The notes: a model not told the origin generated them from the sequence alone. DNA of 64,000 nt from G963665185 sp049723905 (GCF_049723905.1 NZ_JBJKFD010000001.1:3410001-3474000), one strand, 5' to 3'. Shown: positions 35,832-45,727, counted from the first letter of the stretch. Program-made: numbers and translations.

Positions 35832-37244
35832 ATGTATATGGCGATTGTTTTCAGGCGGGCCTGCCTGACCATGTTTGTCTTGTTGCTGGCCTGCGGTTGC
35901 ACCTTGGCTCCCCAGTATGAGCGGCCTTCTCCCGTGGTTCCTGAGGATTGGAATGGCGGCGGGGATGTCAGCTCCCAGCCGGGCTCGCAGGCGTTGGATT
36001 GGCGGCAGATTGTGGCCGATGAAGCCATGTCGCAGCTCATCGAACTGGCGCTGGAGAATAACCGTGAGCTTCGAGTGGCCGTTTTGCGGATCGAGAGGGC
36101 GCGGGCGCAGTATGGCATTACAAGGGCAGGCCAGTTTCCACATATTGATGCGGAAGCAAAGTCCGACATGGCCCGTACACCGGAGTTTCTTTCTTCGACG
36201 GGAGATGCATATACGTCTCACGAATATTCCGTGGGGGTGGGTATCAGTTCCTTTGAGCTGGACCTGTTTGGACGGGTTCGTAGCCTCAAGGAAAGGGCGC
36301 TGGAAACCTACCTGTCCACCGATGCGGCAGCCAGAAGCGTGCAGTTGAGTCTCGTGGCCGAAGTGGGGCAGGCTTACATGACATTGGCCGCCAATCGGGA
36401 ACTGCTCGCCTTGTCCCAGGAAATTTTTGAAACCGAACAGGCGTCGTACAAAATGGTCAGTGAGCGCTATGAACACGGTGTTGCCACGGAAGTTGACGTG
36501 GCTCGGGCCCGTATTTCTGTGGAAACGGCCCGTCTTGACGTTGCTCGATATTCCGGTCGGGTTATCGAGGCCGAGAACGCCCTTGTTCTGTTGCTGGGGA
36601 TGCCGCTTGTATCCGGCCTGGCTCCCGCACGGGCGCTTACGGAAATTCAGCCTTTGGCCGAGGTACCCGTCGGCCTTCCTTCCGAGGTGCTTACACGCCG
36701 GCCCGACGTAGTTTCAGCCGAGCATGCTTTGAAAGCGGCCAATGCCAATATCGGCGCAGCAAGAGCAAAATATTTTCCCCGTATCGATCTTACGGCGAGT
36801 CTGGGCAGTGCCAGTGTTGATATGGACGAGTTGTTCAGGAGTGGCGCTCGTACGTGGACATTCGTGCCTCGGGCGACTTTGCCTCTTTTTCATGGGGGGG
36901 CCATCCGCGCCGGTGTGGAGTCCGCCGTAGTGGACAGGGACATCTGCGTAGCGCAATACGAGGACGCCGTGCAGACGGCGTTTCGGGAAGTGTCCGACGC
37001 GCTGGCACGAGGCAGTGCACTGACGGCTCAGGTCCGGGCACAGTCCTCCTTGGTGAAGGCCACAGGCAGGGAATATGCGCTCGCCTCCAGACGCTACGAA
37101 AACGGCCTGGACAGTTCTTTGGACAAGCTTGACGCGCAGCGTTCCTATGCTACTTCCAGACAGAATTTAATCGGTTTGTCCCTTGCCGCGCGGGCAAACC
37201 GTCTGACTCTTTTTAAAGTACTGGGAGGCGGTTGGAGCGGTTGA
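35832..37244 (+). CDS. outer-membrane efflux lipoprotein, NodT/OprM type
   Basis: This 470-residue protein has a lipoprotein signal (lipobox near ACGC in LLACGCTLAPQYERP) and two tandem TolC-like halves of alpha-helical barrel: the LDLFGRVRSLKERA and VATEVDVARARISVETARLDVARY motifs, LPSEVLTRRPDVVSAEHALKAANANIGAARA, and RYENGLDSSLDKLDAQRS. GAGAGG lies 5 nt before the ATG at 35832; the frame opens at a GTG two codons earlier. It would be the TolC-like exit channel for the MacA-like adaptor encoded at 25-26 kb, completing a tripartite pump like PvdRT-OpmQ. Confidence 0.9.
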   Translation: MYMAIVFRRACLTMFVLLLACGCTLAPQYERPSPVVPEDWNGGGDVSSQPGSQALDWRQIVADEAMSQLIELALENNRELRVAVLRIERARAQYGITRAGQFPHIDAEAKSDMARTPEFLSSTGDAYTSHEYSVGVGISSFELDLFGRVRSLKERALETYLSTDAAARSVQLSLVAEVGQAYMTLAANRELLALSQEIFETEQASYKMVSERYEHGVATEVDVARARISVETARLDVARYSGRVIEAENALVLLLGMPLVSGLAPARALTEIQPLAEVPVGLPSEVLTRRPDVVSAEHALKAANANIGAARAKYFPRIDLTASLGSASVDMDELFRSGARTWTFVPRATLPLFHGGAIRAGVESAVVDRDICVAQYEDAVQTAFREVSDALARGSALTAQVRAQSSLVKATGREYALASRRYENGLDSSLDKLDAQRSYATSRQNLIGLSLAARANRLTLFKVLGGGWSG

Positions 37245-37339
37245 GGCCGCTTGGGGGAGGAATAGAGGAGTGCATGAAGTAAGGCCTGGTGTTGCGATTA
37301 ACGCATTTGCCGTTAATGGTCCCTTGTGAACTGAGTGGT

Positions 37340-37625
37340 TCATATTGGATCTCCGAGGCCGTCTTGCCCGTAATGGCGAAATGGAATTTGTCCTGCACAT
37401 GGGCATAGAAATTTCCGGTGGTCTCGGAACGCGGTGCGTAGTCTTTCCAAAAAGATGTCCGTTTTTCATTCGTTCGTCAGTGAAGGTGAATCCCTTGATG
37501 AGCAGTTCCTTGAGCTTGCTTGTCGTCCATATCCTGAATTGAGTCGTCCTGGATGAGTTGACCCGGTAGCCGACGGATATGATGGCATCTAGGTTGAAAA
37601 ATTTTGTCTTGTAATTTTGCCATCT
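37340..37625 (-). pseudogene. broken RhuM-family gene fragment
   Basis: The minus strand reads KTKFFNLDAIISVGYRVNS then TQFRIWTTSKLKELLIKGF and DERMKNG, the core of RhuM-type proteins (often found on pathogenicity and other islands). It then continues in another frame with NFYAHVQDKFHFAITGKTASEI, the later conserved RhuM segment. The middle of the protein is missing and the halves are out of frame, with no start codon, so the gene is dead. It lies directly beside the IS3-type element. Confidence 0.75.
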
Positions 37626-37704
37626 GCGGCGGTTGTTTCCAAAATGGAAACAACCGTCCTGTCAGGATGAAGTGCCATAGAAAAAATGGACATTCTCTGA
37701 GAGG

Positions 37705-38583
37705 TTAGTCCGCTACGTTACTTTTAGCCTGGTGGATGTTTTCATATTCCACCGGGCTTTTATAACCGATTCCGGCATGCCGCCGTTTCCTGTTATAAAA
37801 TCCTTCCAGGAACATGAAGATATCCAGTTTGGCTTCGGAGCGGGGCTGGTACCTGCTCCAATTTACCCATTCCCTTTTCAGCTTGCTGAAAAACGTTTTT
37901 GCAACGGCATTGTCCCAGCAGTTTCCCCTGCGGCTCATGCTACAAAGTATTCCATTTTGACTCAGGGCTTTTCTATACAGCTTGCTGGTGTATTGGCGGC
38001 CCTGGTCACTATGATGAAGCAACCCTGCTTCGGGGGATCTGGCTTTAATAGCCATTGCCAGAGCCTTGCATGCGAGATGTGCGTCCACACGTTCCGACAT
38101 TGCCCAGCCCACCACACGTCTGGAAAACATATCCAGAGTAACGGCAAGATACAGCCAGCCTTCTCGTGTCGGAATGTAGGTAATGTCCGACGCCCATTTT
38201 TGATTCGATGCCGAGGCTAAAAACTGTCGTGAAAGATGGTTTTCAGCCACAGGCGGATTCGGTCCAGTTTGACAGGGATAACGATGTTTTCGCTTCAACT
38301 TGGACTGCAGTCCAGCAGCCGCCAGCACCCGCCGCACTGTCTCCGGGCAACACCAAAAACCAACCTGCTCCACGACGTCCATATGCACCTTGCGATAGCC
38401 GTAAATTCCCCTACTGGCGTGATACGACTTCTGTGCTGCGGCAAGGACCAGCTGCCGCTTCAGCGCCAGTCTGCCGGGCTTTCGCCTTGCCCATGCATAA
38501 TAGCCGCTTCTACTGACGGACAGAACTTTGCAAAGAACCTTCGTCGGGTAATGTCCCCTTTGCTTTGCGATCCACGCGTACTT
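37705..38583 (-). CDS. IS3-family transposase orfB (made by -1 frameshift from orfA)
   Basis: The frame continues from KYAWIAKQRGHYP at about 38583 to the stop at 37705. It contains the HTH_21 segment (RGIYGYRKVHMDVV), then an rve integrase core with the DDE acids in WASDITYIP, LLHHSDQGRQYTS and SKLKREWVNW. It has no start of its own at the right place; it lies in the -1 phase relative to orfA, with a GCAAAAG stretch just before the orfA stop as a likely slip site, as usual for IS3 elements. A GTG start at 38388 would give only a truncated protein. Confidence 0.85.
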   Translation of the reverse strand, partial: KYAWIAKQRGHYPTKVLCKVLSVSRSGYYAWARRKPGRLALKRQLVLAAAQKSYHASRGIYGYRKVHMDVVEQVGFWCCPETVRRVLAAAGLQSKLKRKHRYPCQTGPNPPVAENHLSRQFLASASNQKWASDITYIPTREGWLYLAVTLDMFSRRVVGWAMSERVDAHLACKALAMAIKARSPEAGLLHHSDQGRQYTSKLYRKALSQNGILCSMSRRGNCWDNAVAKTFFSKLKREWVNWSRYQPRSEAKLDIFMFLEGFYNRKRRHAGIGYKSPVEYENIHQAKSNVAD

Positions 38584-38858
38584 TACAGGGACTCTTTTGC
38601 AAAGTACGCCGCTGCCTTTTTTAGAATTTCATTCTCCATGCGCAGGCGGGCATTCTCGTCCCTCAGCTTGGCATAATCGCTGGCAGCTGACGTGCTCTCC
38701 TCTCTGGGAGAAAGTTCGCCACTTGCACGATACTTTCTAACCCAATCACGAACTGACCAGCCGCTACAGCCAAGCTGCTGTGCAACCTCAGAAAAGGAAT
38801 ACCCTTGTTCGACAACAAGCTTTGCCGCTGACAACTTGAAATCTTTTGAATATCTCAT
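38583..38858 (-). CDS. IS3-family transposase orfA
   Basis: The 91-residue protein begins MRYSKDFKLSAAKLVVEQGYSF and has a helix-turn-helix (VAQQLGCSGWSVRDWVRKY) and a leucine-zipper-like tail (LRDENARLRMENEILKKAAAYF), the standard IS3 orfA. A GTG three codons earlier (38867) is an alternative start. It overlaps the orfB phase at its end. Confidence 0.88.
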   Translation of the reverse strand: MRYSKDFKLSAAKLVVEQGYSFSEVAQQLGCSGWSVRDWVRKYRASGELSPREESTSAASDYAKLRDENARLRMENEILKKAAAYFAKESL

Positions 38859-38960
38859 ACGTGCCACTATGCTCTCCTGTTGGAGCGAACAGTAACCTCT
38901 CGGTTCGTGTCCGTCATCTATAGGGCACTTCAGGAGCAAGGCGATTGATATACCTGTCTT

Positions 38961-40034
38961 TCACTCTTCGGTGAGAGGTTTTGTGGAAATTGTTGTCTTA
39001 TCTTTTTCTTTGCTATCCCACTCATTTTTTAAGGCGACGATGTCATTCTTCATGGAGAGGAAGAGGTCGACCAACTGGGGATCAAAATGCCCCTTGCTAT
39101 CGCCAATATACTCAAAGGCTCGTTCAATCTTCCAGGCGGGCTTGTATGGACGTTTCATGGTCAGCGCGTCAAAGACATCGGATATGGCAACTATCCGGGC
39201 GGAGAGCGGAATGTCGTTTCTTTCCAGTTTATGGGGATAGCCCATTCCATCCCATCGTTCATGGTGGCTCAGGGCAATCTTTGCAGCCATGACGAAAACC
39301 GGCGCATCGCTAAAAGAAAGTATTTTATGGCCTATTGTGGTGTGCGTTTTCATTATTTCCCATTCTTCGCTCGTCAATTTGCCTGGCTTTTTAAGAATGG
39401 AGTCCGGGATGCCTATTTTCCCTGTGTCGTGCATGGGTGCTGCAAGCAGCAGCATGTCCTGTGCTTCCACGGGCCAGTTGATAGCTTTGGCAAGAGTTTT
39501 GGAATAGATTGCCATGCGCCAAATGTGCACACCTGTATCATCATCATTGTAGTGCCCGGCATGGCCAAGCATGTCTATTGCGTCTCTTTGCCCTTTGCGG
39601 ATGGTGGCAACCTGCTCGTTCACCACGCGCTCACAGGTACGTTGTTGATCTGCAAGGGCAAGATGCGTCCTGACCCGGGCCAGCACAATGGAGGGAAAGA
39701 TGGGCTTGGCTATGTAATCCACAGCTCCAACCTGGAATCCCCTTTTTTCATCTTCAATTTCCGACATGCCCGTTACGAAGATGACGGGTATTTTTGCTGT
39801 TTCCGAATCGGCCTTGAGCTTTTGGCAAACAGTGTATCCGTCCATTCCGGGCATCATGATGTCGAGCAGGATGATGTCCGGCTGTGGTTCTGTACGGGCA
39901 ACCTCCAATGCTTTTTCTCCATTGGTGGCAACCTTTACCTTGTATTCCTTACTCAGCACCCTGTGCAATATCGTGATGTTTTCAGCGATATCATCCACAA
40001 CAAGAACGATATTCTTTGCATCTTTTGTCGGCAT
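38961..40034 (-). CDS. response regulator with HD-GYP phosphodiesterase domain
   Basis: This 357-residue protein has a receiver domain (about 8-125; VVDDI, phospho-acceptor in ILLDIMMPGMDG, KP in IAKPI) and an HD-GYP domain (about 150-335) with MHDTGKIGIPDSIL and HHERWDGMGYP, so the GYP signature is kept. HD-GYP proteins hydrolyse cyclic di-GMP. It follows the large hybrid kinase by 41 nt on the same strand, so the kinase's HPt domain probably phosphorylates it to set c-di-GMP levels. Confidence 0.93.
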   Translation of the reverse strand: MPTKDAKNIVLVVDDIAENITILHRVLSKEYKVKVATNGEKALEVARTEPQPDIILLDIMMPGMDGYTVCQKLKADSETAKIPVIFVTGMSEIEDEKRGFQVGAVDYIAKPIFPSIVLARVRTHLALADQQRTCERVVNEQVATIRKGQRDAIDMLGHAGHYNDDDTGVHIWRMAIYSKTLAKAINWPVEAQDMLLLAAPMHDTGKIGIPDSILKKPGKLTSEEWEIMKTHTTIGHKILSFSDAPVFVMAAKIALSHHERWDGMGYPHKLERNDIPLSARIVAISDVFDALTMKRPYKPAWKIERAFEYIGDSKGHFDPQLVDLFLSMKNDIVALKNEWDSKEKDKTTISTKPLTEE

Positions 40035-40075
40035 GATCAGTCCTTCTCCCGAGCATGGAGGACACCAGGATTTTT

Positions 40076-43000
40076 TTATGGTTTGCTGTTCAAAAGGGCC
40101 ACCACTTCCCGAAGTTGTTTGTGTGCCGCTTCAAATTCAAAGTTATGCGTCGCCCGCATGATGTCTTCTATCTGCGGGGCAATTCTTTTGCCGCGTGTCT
40201 GTTCCGCAATACTTTCAGCCAGCAGCAGCGCATCACCATCGTTATCTGCCAGCAATTCTTCCAGCCGTTTCAGGTTTTGCAGCAGGTCGTCCTCCGAGAA
40301 GGCCGTGTCGTTCTCTGTATCCTTTTCCTGCAGGGACTGTTCGGCAAAGTAGCTTTCTATGGCCTGTATTACCTGCTTCAGGTTTTCCGCCGCCTTTTCG
40401 AACAGAGGATCAACTTCATCTGTTACACCATTTTTCAGGGCATTCTCAAGCTCCCGCAAAGCGTTGAAAAGGGCGTCGGCCCCCATGTTCCCAGAAACGC
40501 CCTTCAGAGCGTGTGTTGCCTGGCGGGCTTCTTCCAGTCGGCCGTCCTCAATGGCTTCTTTGATAACGTCCACAATTTTAGCCTGGTTGGATGCGTATTG
40601 CTTCAGCAACCTTTCGTAGGTCTCCCGATTGCCCGCAACTCGGGCCATCCCCTGCTTTGTGTTGAGCCCGGGAATGGAGGGGAGCTTGTCTGTCGCGTCC
40701 ATCTTGTCCGTATTTTCAAACTCTTCAGATTCCTGGTCCAGGGAGATGGTCGTATCGCCGTCTAAAAGGCAGCGAATGAGCGCCAGATAGAACTTCTTGG
40801 GCTCCACCGGCTTTGTGACATGGTCATTCATGCCGGATTCGAGACTTTTTTCCCTGTCTCCCTCCATGGCATGGGCGGTCATGGCCACGATGGGCAATTC
40901 TTCGGCCGAGAATTGTTTCCGTATGCTTCGGGTGGCTTCAAACCCGTTCATAACGGGCATTTGTACATCCATGACAACAAGATCGTAGGAACCGCTTTGC
41001 ACTGCTTCCACTGCTTCAACACCGTTTTCCACAATGGTTACTTGCACCCCGACTGCCTCAAGAAGCTCTCGCGCCACTTCCTGGTTCAGCTCGTTGTCTT
41101 CCGCCACCAGGATCTGCTTTCCGTACAGAACGTCCACGCCGTATTTCATGGTCATGCCGAAGAGGCTTGAGTTCTTTTGATATACAGTGCCTTTCCCGAA
41201 AACCATGAGTATGACATTGAAAAGAGAGGACTGGGAAATTGGTTTGACAAGGTCGGGAGCCTTGTCTTGGTCCACCTGGGAAAACTGTCTGGGGAACGCC
41301 GTGATCGTAATTATTTTGAGGTTTGCAAACCGCTTGTCCTCATTCAACTGCGCCTTGATTTTGAAGCCTTCCACCCCAAGCAGATCAAGGCTGAGGAGGA
41401 GCAGGTTAAAGGGTTCATTTTCAAGCGCCTCAAGCAGCAGAGTGTGTGCCTGCTGCCATGTCTCGGCAAATGTTGTCGTAAATTCGTAGTGGGTGAATAA
41501 GTTGTCGTACACCGACCGGTAGAACTTGCTGTCATCCACAATCAATACGCGGGTTCCGCTCAGCGCGTTCATGGGGGCACGGAGGTAGCAACTCTTTGAC
41601 TGGCACTTCAAGTCCAGCGTAAAGTAAAACGTGCTGCCTTTGCCCAGAGCACTGTCTATTTGGATCTCTCCCCCCATCATCTGCACCAGCTGCATGCAAA
41701 TGCTCAGCCCCAGTCCGGTTCCTCCATATTTCCTGGTTGTGGACGTGTCGTTCTGCAGGAAGGGCTCGAACAATTCGCGTTGCTTTTCCGGGGCAATGCC
41801 AATGCCCGTATCCGAGATTGAGACCTTGAGAGTGGCAGACTCCTTTTCTGTTTCCAGATTTTCTATTTTGAGAACAACACTTCCTTTTTCCGTGAATTTG
41901 ATGGCGTTGCCCACGAGGTTGGCCAGTACCTGGCCTATGCGCAGGGAATCGCCAATCAACATCCGGGGCACCTGGGCGCATACGTCAAAGATGAGCTCCA
42001 GCCCCTTCAGCTCCGCTCTGTCGTGTGTGATGGCGGCCAGATCGTGCAGTACATCGTCAAGGTCGAAGGGATACTCTTCCAGCTTCATCTTTCCGGCTTC
42101 GATCTTTGAAAAATCCAGAATGTCGTTGATGATGCCAAGCAGAGCCGTCGCTGCGGTCAATATCTTGTTGACCTGTTCCATTTGGCTGTGGGTAAGGTCG
42201 GAATCCAAAAGAATGTGGCTCATGCCGATAACGGCGTTCATGGGGGTGCGTATTTCGTGGCTCATGTTGGCCAGAAAATCGCTTTTGGCACGGGTGGCGG
42301 CTTCGGCCTGGTTCTTGGCCTGTTCCAGTTCCGAAGTTATGCGTTTTGTTTCTGTGATATCGCGGACAATGGCCACAAAACGAGCTGGCTCATTTTTGGG
42401 GTTGATGTACTGCAGGGATATGTCCACGGGGATAATTTTGCCGTCTTTGTGCCTGTGATATGTCTCAAAAGAGGTGCTCGCCCGTTCCCCCACCATGAGA
42501 ACGGAAACTTTCTCTCTGAAGCTTTGCTCGTCAAATTCGGGTTTGATATCCACCGGCGTCATCTGCAAGAGCTCATCTTGTGAATATCCAATCTGCTGCA
42601 TCGCTCCATTGTTGGCGTAGGTAAATCTCAGGCTTTCCGGATCGAAGATGAAGACGGCGTCGTGCGTATGGTCCAGGGTGAACTTGAAACGACTCAGCTC
42701 CTGGGTGGAAATTTTCCGCTCCGTGATATCGTTTTGTATGGCAATGACTTTTTCAACCTCTCCATCCTCATTCAAAATGGGCTGGATATCGAACTCGGCC
42801 CAGTATTTATGCTCGTTTTTCCCATAGCTAATGATTTCTTCGCTGACGCCAATCCCATTGCGCAAGGCATCATGGATTCTTTGCAGAGTTTCACTGTCCG
42901 TTTCCGGCCCCTGAAGAACGTCGGTGGGGTTTTTGCCAACCATTTCTTCCAGAGTGTACCCGGCTATTCTGGTAAAGCCTTCGTTGACCCATTCCACCCG

Positions 43001-45514
43001 TCCGGCTTTATCTGTAATGATGATTCCGTTTTGAGCCCGCTCTGCAACCATGGCCAGCTTTCGGACTTCAGCCTCCACTTTGGCGAGTTCCGTAATATCC
43101 CGGCCTTCGGCTATAAGGAAAAGAACATCTCCATTGGCCGCGACAATCGGTTTGAGCGAAAAGTCGAGATCAATCGCATTTTTTCCCGTTTCAGCCAGGC
43201 GAAGATTCATCCGCACAAGTTTGCCTGCCGATGCCGTCTTGACGGCCTCGCGGATTTTTTGGGGTATTCCGGGTGATGTATTCCACCGGGGATATTCCCA
43301 TATGTAGCAGTCCCCGTCCTTGTTTTCGTCAACTCCAAACACATTGAGTGCATTTTGGTTGAATTTCAGGCTCCGGCCATCGGGATGAAGAATGACTATG
43401 GTCTGGAAGCTTTGCTCGAATATCCCCCGGAAAAGTTGTTCGCTTTCCGCTTGTTCCTTTTCGATGCGCTTCCGTTCCACCACATGCCCCAGCTGAAAGC
43501 TGACCTGCTCCGACATTTCAAGAAATTCATGTTTGGGAGCGGAGGGCGTTTCCGAATAAAATTCAAATATTGCCGGAATGGAATCCTTGGTGAGCACGGG
43601 GAAGCCGAATGCGCTTCGAATACTGATGTCTTTCATGCGCTTGGCACGAGGGTAGTTGTCGTCCTCCAGAATATTCTCTATCCAGTGAGCTTTTTGGGAG
43701 GAATATATGCGTCCAGGGAGTCCGATGCCCGGTTTAAATGTTGCTTCCTGGGTTACCTGGATGAATTCTTTGAACTTGCTCTCGTCGGAGACATGCCAAA
43801 GCTCAGAGGAGACAAGTTTGTCCTCTTCATCCGACCACAAGTAGATATGGCCGACCGGCCAACCCGTATATTGGGCGATCAGAGACAGGGTGATGCTCAT
43901 GGCTTCTTTGGCCGATTTTGCCGTATTGGAAATGCTGGCTATGTCCATAAGCAGCTTCTGCAACCGTTCTTTTTTATCGATATCCCGGATGGCGTCTTCA
44001 AGTTCTCCAGTACGGGTCTTTACGCGCTCTTCAAGCTCTTCGTTCAGCTGAACAAGTGTCTGCTCGGCTATTTTTCTGTGTGTGATGTCGCGGACGACCC
44101 CCACCGCCCACCATGCCCCTTCCACCGACAGGGCGCTTATATTCAACTCTGCGGGAAAAAGACTGCCATCGCTCCGTAGGGCGTCCACTTCGCGCTTTTC
44201 CCCTATAATCGGGCCTTGTCCTGTATGGATGAATGTCTCAAGGCCGATCATCGCTTCATCCCGCAGCGCCTTGGGGGCAATGAAGTCGTGGATGTTCTTT
44301 CCCAGCACTTCATTTGCAGCAAATCCGAACATTTCTTCCGCGGCAGAGTTCCAGAATGCGGCATTTCCGTGTTGGTCGACCATGATGATGGCGTCGAGGA
44401 CCGTTTGTGTAATGGAGCTGAGCTGACTTTCGTTTTTGCGTAATTGTTGTATGGCTCCTTTCCTGGCAACCCAGAGCCTGCTGATGATCCAGGAAACGAA
44501 AGCTGCAAGGGCAAGCCCGGCAAAAAGAGACCATGCCGCCGTATTCCACCAGTGGGGAACCAGGGTGTCGTCTGGCACCAGGGTGATGAGTTTCCAATGT
44601 TCCTCGGCTACAATGTCTTTTGTAACGGCATCATATTGTACGGCCAAAGAAGTGGAGTCTATTGTTGCAAAGGTAAACAGTCCCTCTTTGGTTTGGAATT
44701 GCCCGGAGTCTTCTCCGGCAATATTCTTCCATGCATCGGGAAAATCGATCTCCATGGAAGAGGAGACGTTGTCCTCGAACATGAAAAGCCATTCCAAATC
44801 GGGCGATGCCCCTTTAAGCCACTGCCCCTTGCTGTTGGTCAGGTAGATATCTGCATAGGTGGCAACATCCGCCTTGCTCAGCTCTTTCAGAATTTTTTGG
44901 CCCCTCACATTCAGAACCACGAATCCTTCCCATGTCCCGTTCGTTCCACGCACGGGGCTTACAATTCGCAACATCGGCTTGAATGGTGTTTCAACAGTGC
45001 CGTTTTCCACGTTGAGGTCGAATTGGGAAATGTAGATGGAGGGTTTTTCTTTCTGGGGGGTTATAAAATATTGCCGTTGGGATTTATTTTGAAGCATTGC
45101 CCGAGGCGTGGGGGTGGGCTTTCCCTGAGGGTTCCAGTTGATTCGGACCCTTTCATTGCCCGAGGTATCGATATAACGCACCTGGTCGTAAACTTGGTGG
45201 CTTTCGGCAAAGGTGGAGTACATTTTGTTCAAGGCAAGGTTGGCAGACGTCCCCTTGGGGGGGCTCGAGAGTTCAACTGCCGTAATACCTGCCAGGGAGG
45301 ATGCATCTGCCATGTATGAAATAAGAGCGGACTCAAACAACCGTTTTTCAAACTTGACCGCCTCCCATTGCGTGAGGGCGATCTCTCGAAAAGAGGCATC
45401 TCGTTGCTGCAACGCCAATCCTACGCCGATGCTGGATATGAGAAGGGCCAGGGGGATGAAGATGGTGGCAAAAGATTTGAATTTTTCAATGCGTTCAGGC
45501 GATGTCATATCCAC
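40076..45514 (-). CDS. 1812-residue multi-PAS/GAF hybrid histidine kinase with HPt
   Basis: The chain has membrane helices at about 17-36 and 327-347 around a CACHE-like periplasmic sensor. It then has PAS (about 365-480), a coiled coil, GAF (about 525-690), three further PAS domains (about 700-1070), HisKA with [16 protein letters not shown] (His about 1085), an ATPase domain with DTGIGI and GGTGLGLSI, two receivers, and a C-terminal HPt domain with THALKGVSGNMGA (about 1668). In the first receiver (about 1325-1440) the acceptor site reads LLLLSLDLLG, with Ser where Asp is expected; the second (about 1465-1585) is canonical (VVMDVQMPVMNG). It is probably transcribed with the HD-GYP gene 41 nt downstream, making a phosphorelay into c-di-GMP turnover. 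Confidence 0.94.
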   Translation of the reverse strand: MDMTSPERIEKFKSFATIFIPLALLISSIGVGLALQQRDASFREIALTQWEAVKFEKRLFESALISYMADASSLAGITAVELSSPPKGTSANLALNKMYSTFAESHQVYDQVRYIDTSGNERVRINWNPQGKPTPTPRAMLQNKSQRQYFITPQKEKPSIYISQFDLNVENGTVETPFKPMLRIVSPVRGTNGTWEGFVVLNVRGQKILKELSKADVATYADIYLTNSKGQWLKGASPDLEWLFMFEDNVSSSMEIDFPDAWKNIAGEDSGQFQTKEGLFTFATIDSTSLAVQYDAVTKDIVAEEHWKLITLVPDDTLVPHWWNTAAWSLFAGLALAAFVSWIISRLWVARKGAIQQLRKNESQLSSITQTVLDAIIMVDQHGNAAFWNSAAEEMFGFAANEVLGKNIHDFIAPKALRDEAMIGLETFIHTGQGPIIGEKREVDALRSDGSLFPAELNISALSVEGAWWAVGVVRDITHRKIAEQTLVQLNEELEERVKTRTGELEDAIRDIDKKERLQKLLMDIASISNTAKSAKEAMSITLSLIAQYTGWPVGHIYLWSDEEDKLVSSELWHVSDESKFKEFIQVTQEATFKPGIGLPGRIYSSQKAHWIENILEDDNYPRAKRMKDISIRSAFGFPVLTKDSIPAIFEFYSETPSAPKHEFLEMSEQVSFQLGHVVERKRIEKEQAESEQLFRGIFEQSFQTIVILHPDGRSLKFNQNALNVFGVDENKDGDCYIWEYPRWNTSPGIPQKIREAVKTASAGKLVRMNLRLAETGKNAIDLDFSLKPIVAANGDVLFLIAEGRDITELAKVEAEVRKLAMVAERAQNGIIITDKAGRVEWVNEGFTRIAGYTLEEMVGKNPTDVLQGPETDSETLQRIHDALRNGIGVSEEIISYGKNEHKYWAEFDIQPILNEDGEVEKVIAIQNDITERKISTQELSRFKFTLDHTHDAVFIFDPESLRFTYANNGAMQQIGYSQDELLQMTPVDIKPEFDEQSFREKVSVLMVGERASTSFETYHRHKDGKIIPVDISLQYINPKNEPARFVAIVRDITETKRITSELEQAKNQAEAATRAKSDFLANMSHEIRTPMNAVIGMSHILLDSDLTHSQMEQVNKILTAATALLGIINDILDFSKIEAGKMKLEEYPFDLDDVLHDLAAITHDRAELKGLELIFDVCAQVPRMLIGDSLRIGQVLANLVGNAIKFTEKGSVVLKIENLETEKESATLKVSISDTGIGIAPEKQRELFEPFLQNDTSTTRKYGGTGLGLSICMQLVQMMGGEIQIDSALGKGSTFYFTLDLKCQSKSCYLRAPMNALSGTRVLIVDDSKFYRSVYDNLFTHYEFTTTFAETWQQAHTLLLEALENEPFNLLLLSLDLLGVEGFKIKAQLNEDKRFANLKIITITAFPRQFSQVDQDKAPDLVKPISQSSLFNVILMVFGKGTVYQKNSSLFGMTMKYGVDVLYGKQILVAEDNELNQEVARELLEAVGVQVTIVENGVEAVEAVQSGSYDLVVMDVQMPVMNGFEATRSIRKQFSAEELPIVAMTAHAMEGDREKSLESGMNDHVTKPVEPKKFYLALIRCLLDGDTTISLDQESEEFENTDKMDATDKLPSIPGLNTKQGMARVAGNRETYERLLKQYASNQAKIVDVIKEAIEDGRLEEARQATHALKGVSGNMGADALFNALRELENALKNGVTDEVDPLFEKAAENLKQVIQAIESYFAEQSLQEKDTENDTAFSEDDLLQNLKRLEELLADNDGDALLLAESIAEQTRGKRIAPQIEDIMRATHNFEFEAAHKQLREVVALLNSKP

Positions 45515-45696
45515 TCCGTAAAGCTCTGGCTTTGTATTGGGGGGAGAAAGGTCGCATAGTCTTTTCTATGAAGATGCTCCTCGTTACTTAAAGGCTACCA
45601 TATTTCTCAGGCCAAGGTAATACGTTGGTTCAGCCAAGGACAAACTTTGTGGATTGGGGGCGGAAAAATCGGGAGTGCTGGCACTGGGGATATAAA

Positions 45697-45727
45697 AAAG
45701 GGGCTGCACGTTCGTGCAGCCCTTTTG
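45697..45727. terminator. rho-independent terminator of the amidase gene
   Basis: GGGCTGCACG and CGTGCAGCCC pair around a tiny loop, with A-runs on the left and T-runs on the right, so it can work in both directions. It lies 35 nt past the stop of the minus-strand amidase gene. The rest of 45515-45761 holds the promoter side of the large kinase gene. Confidence 0.88.

Larger units (their letters stand above)
37699..38902 (-). mobile_element. IS3-type insertion sequence
   Basis: GAGAGGTTA at about 37700-37708 and its inverse TAACCTCTC at 38893-38901 are the inner core of the terminal repeats; partial matching continues inward. Two overlapping minus-strand frames (orfA and orfB) fill the element, about 1.2 kb long. 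It marks the right edge of the metallophore region. Confidence 0.8.
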
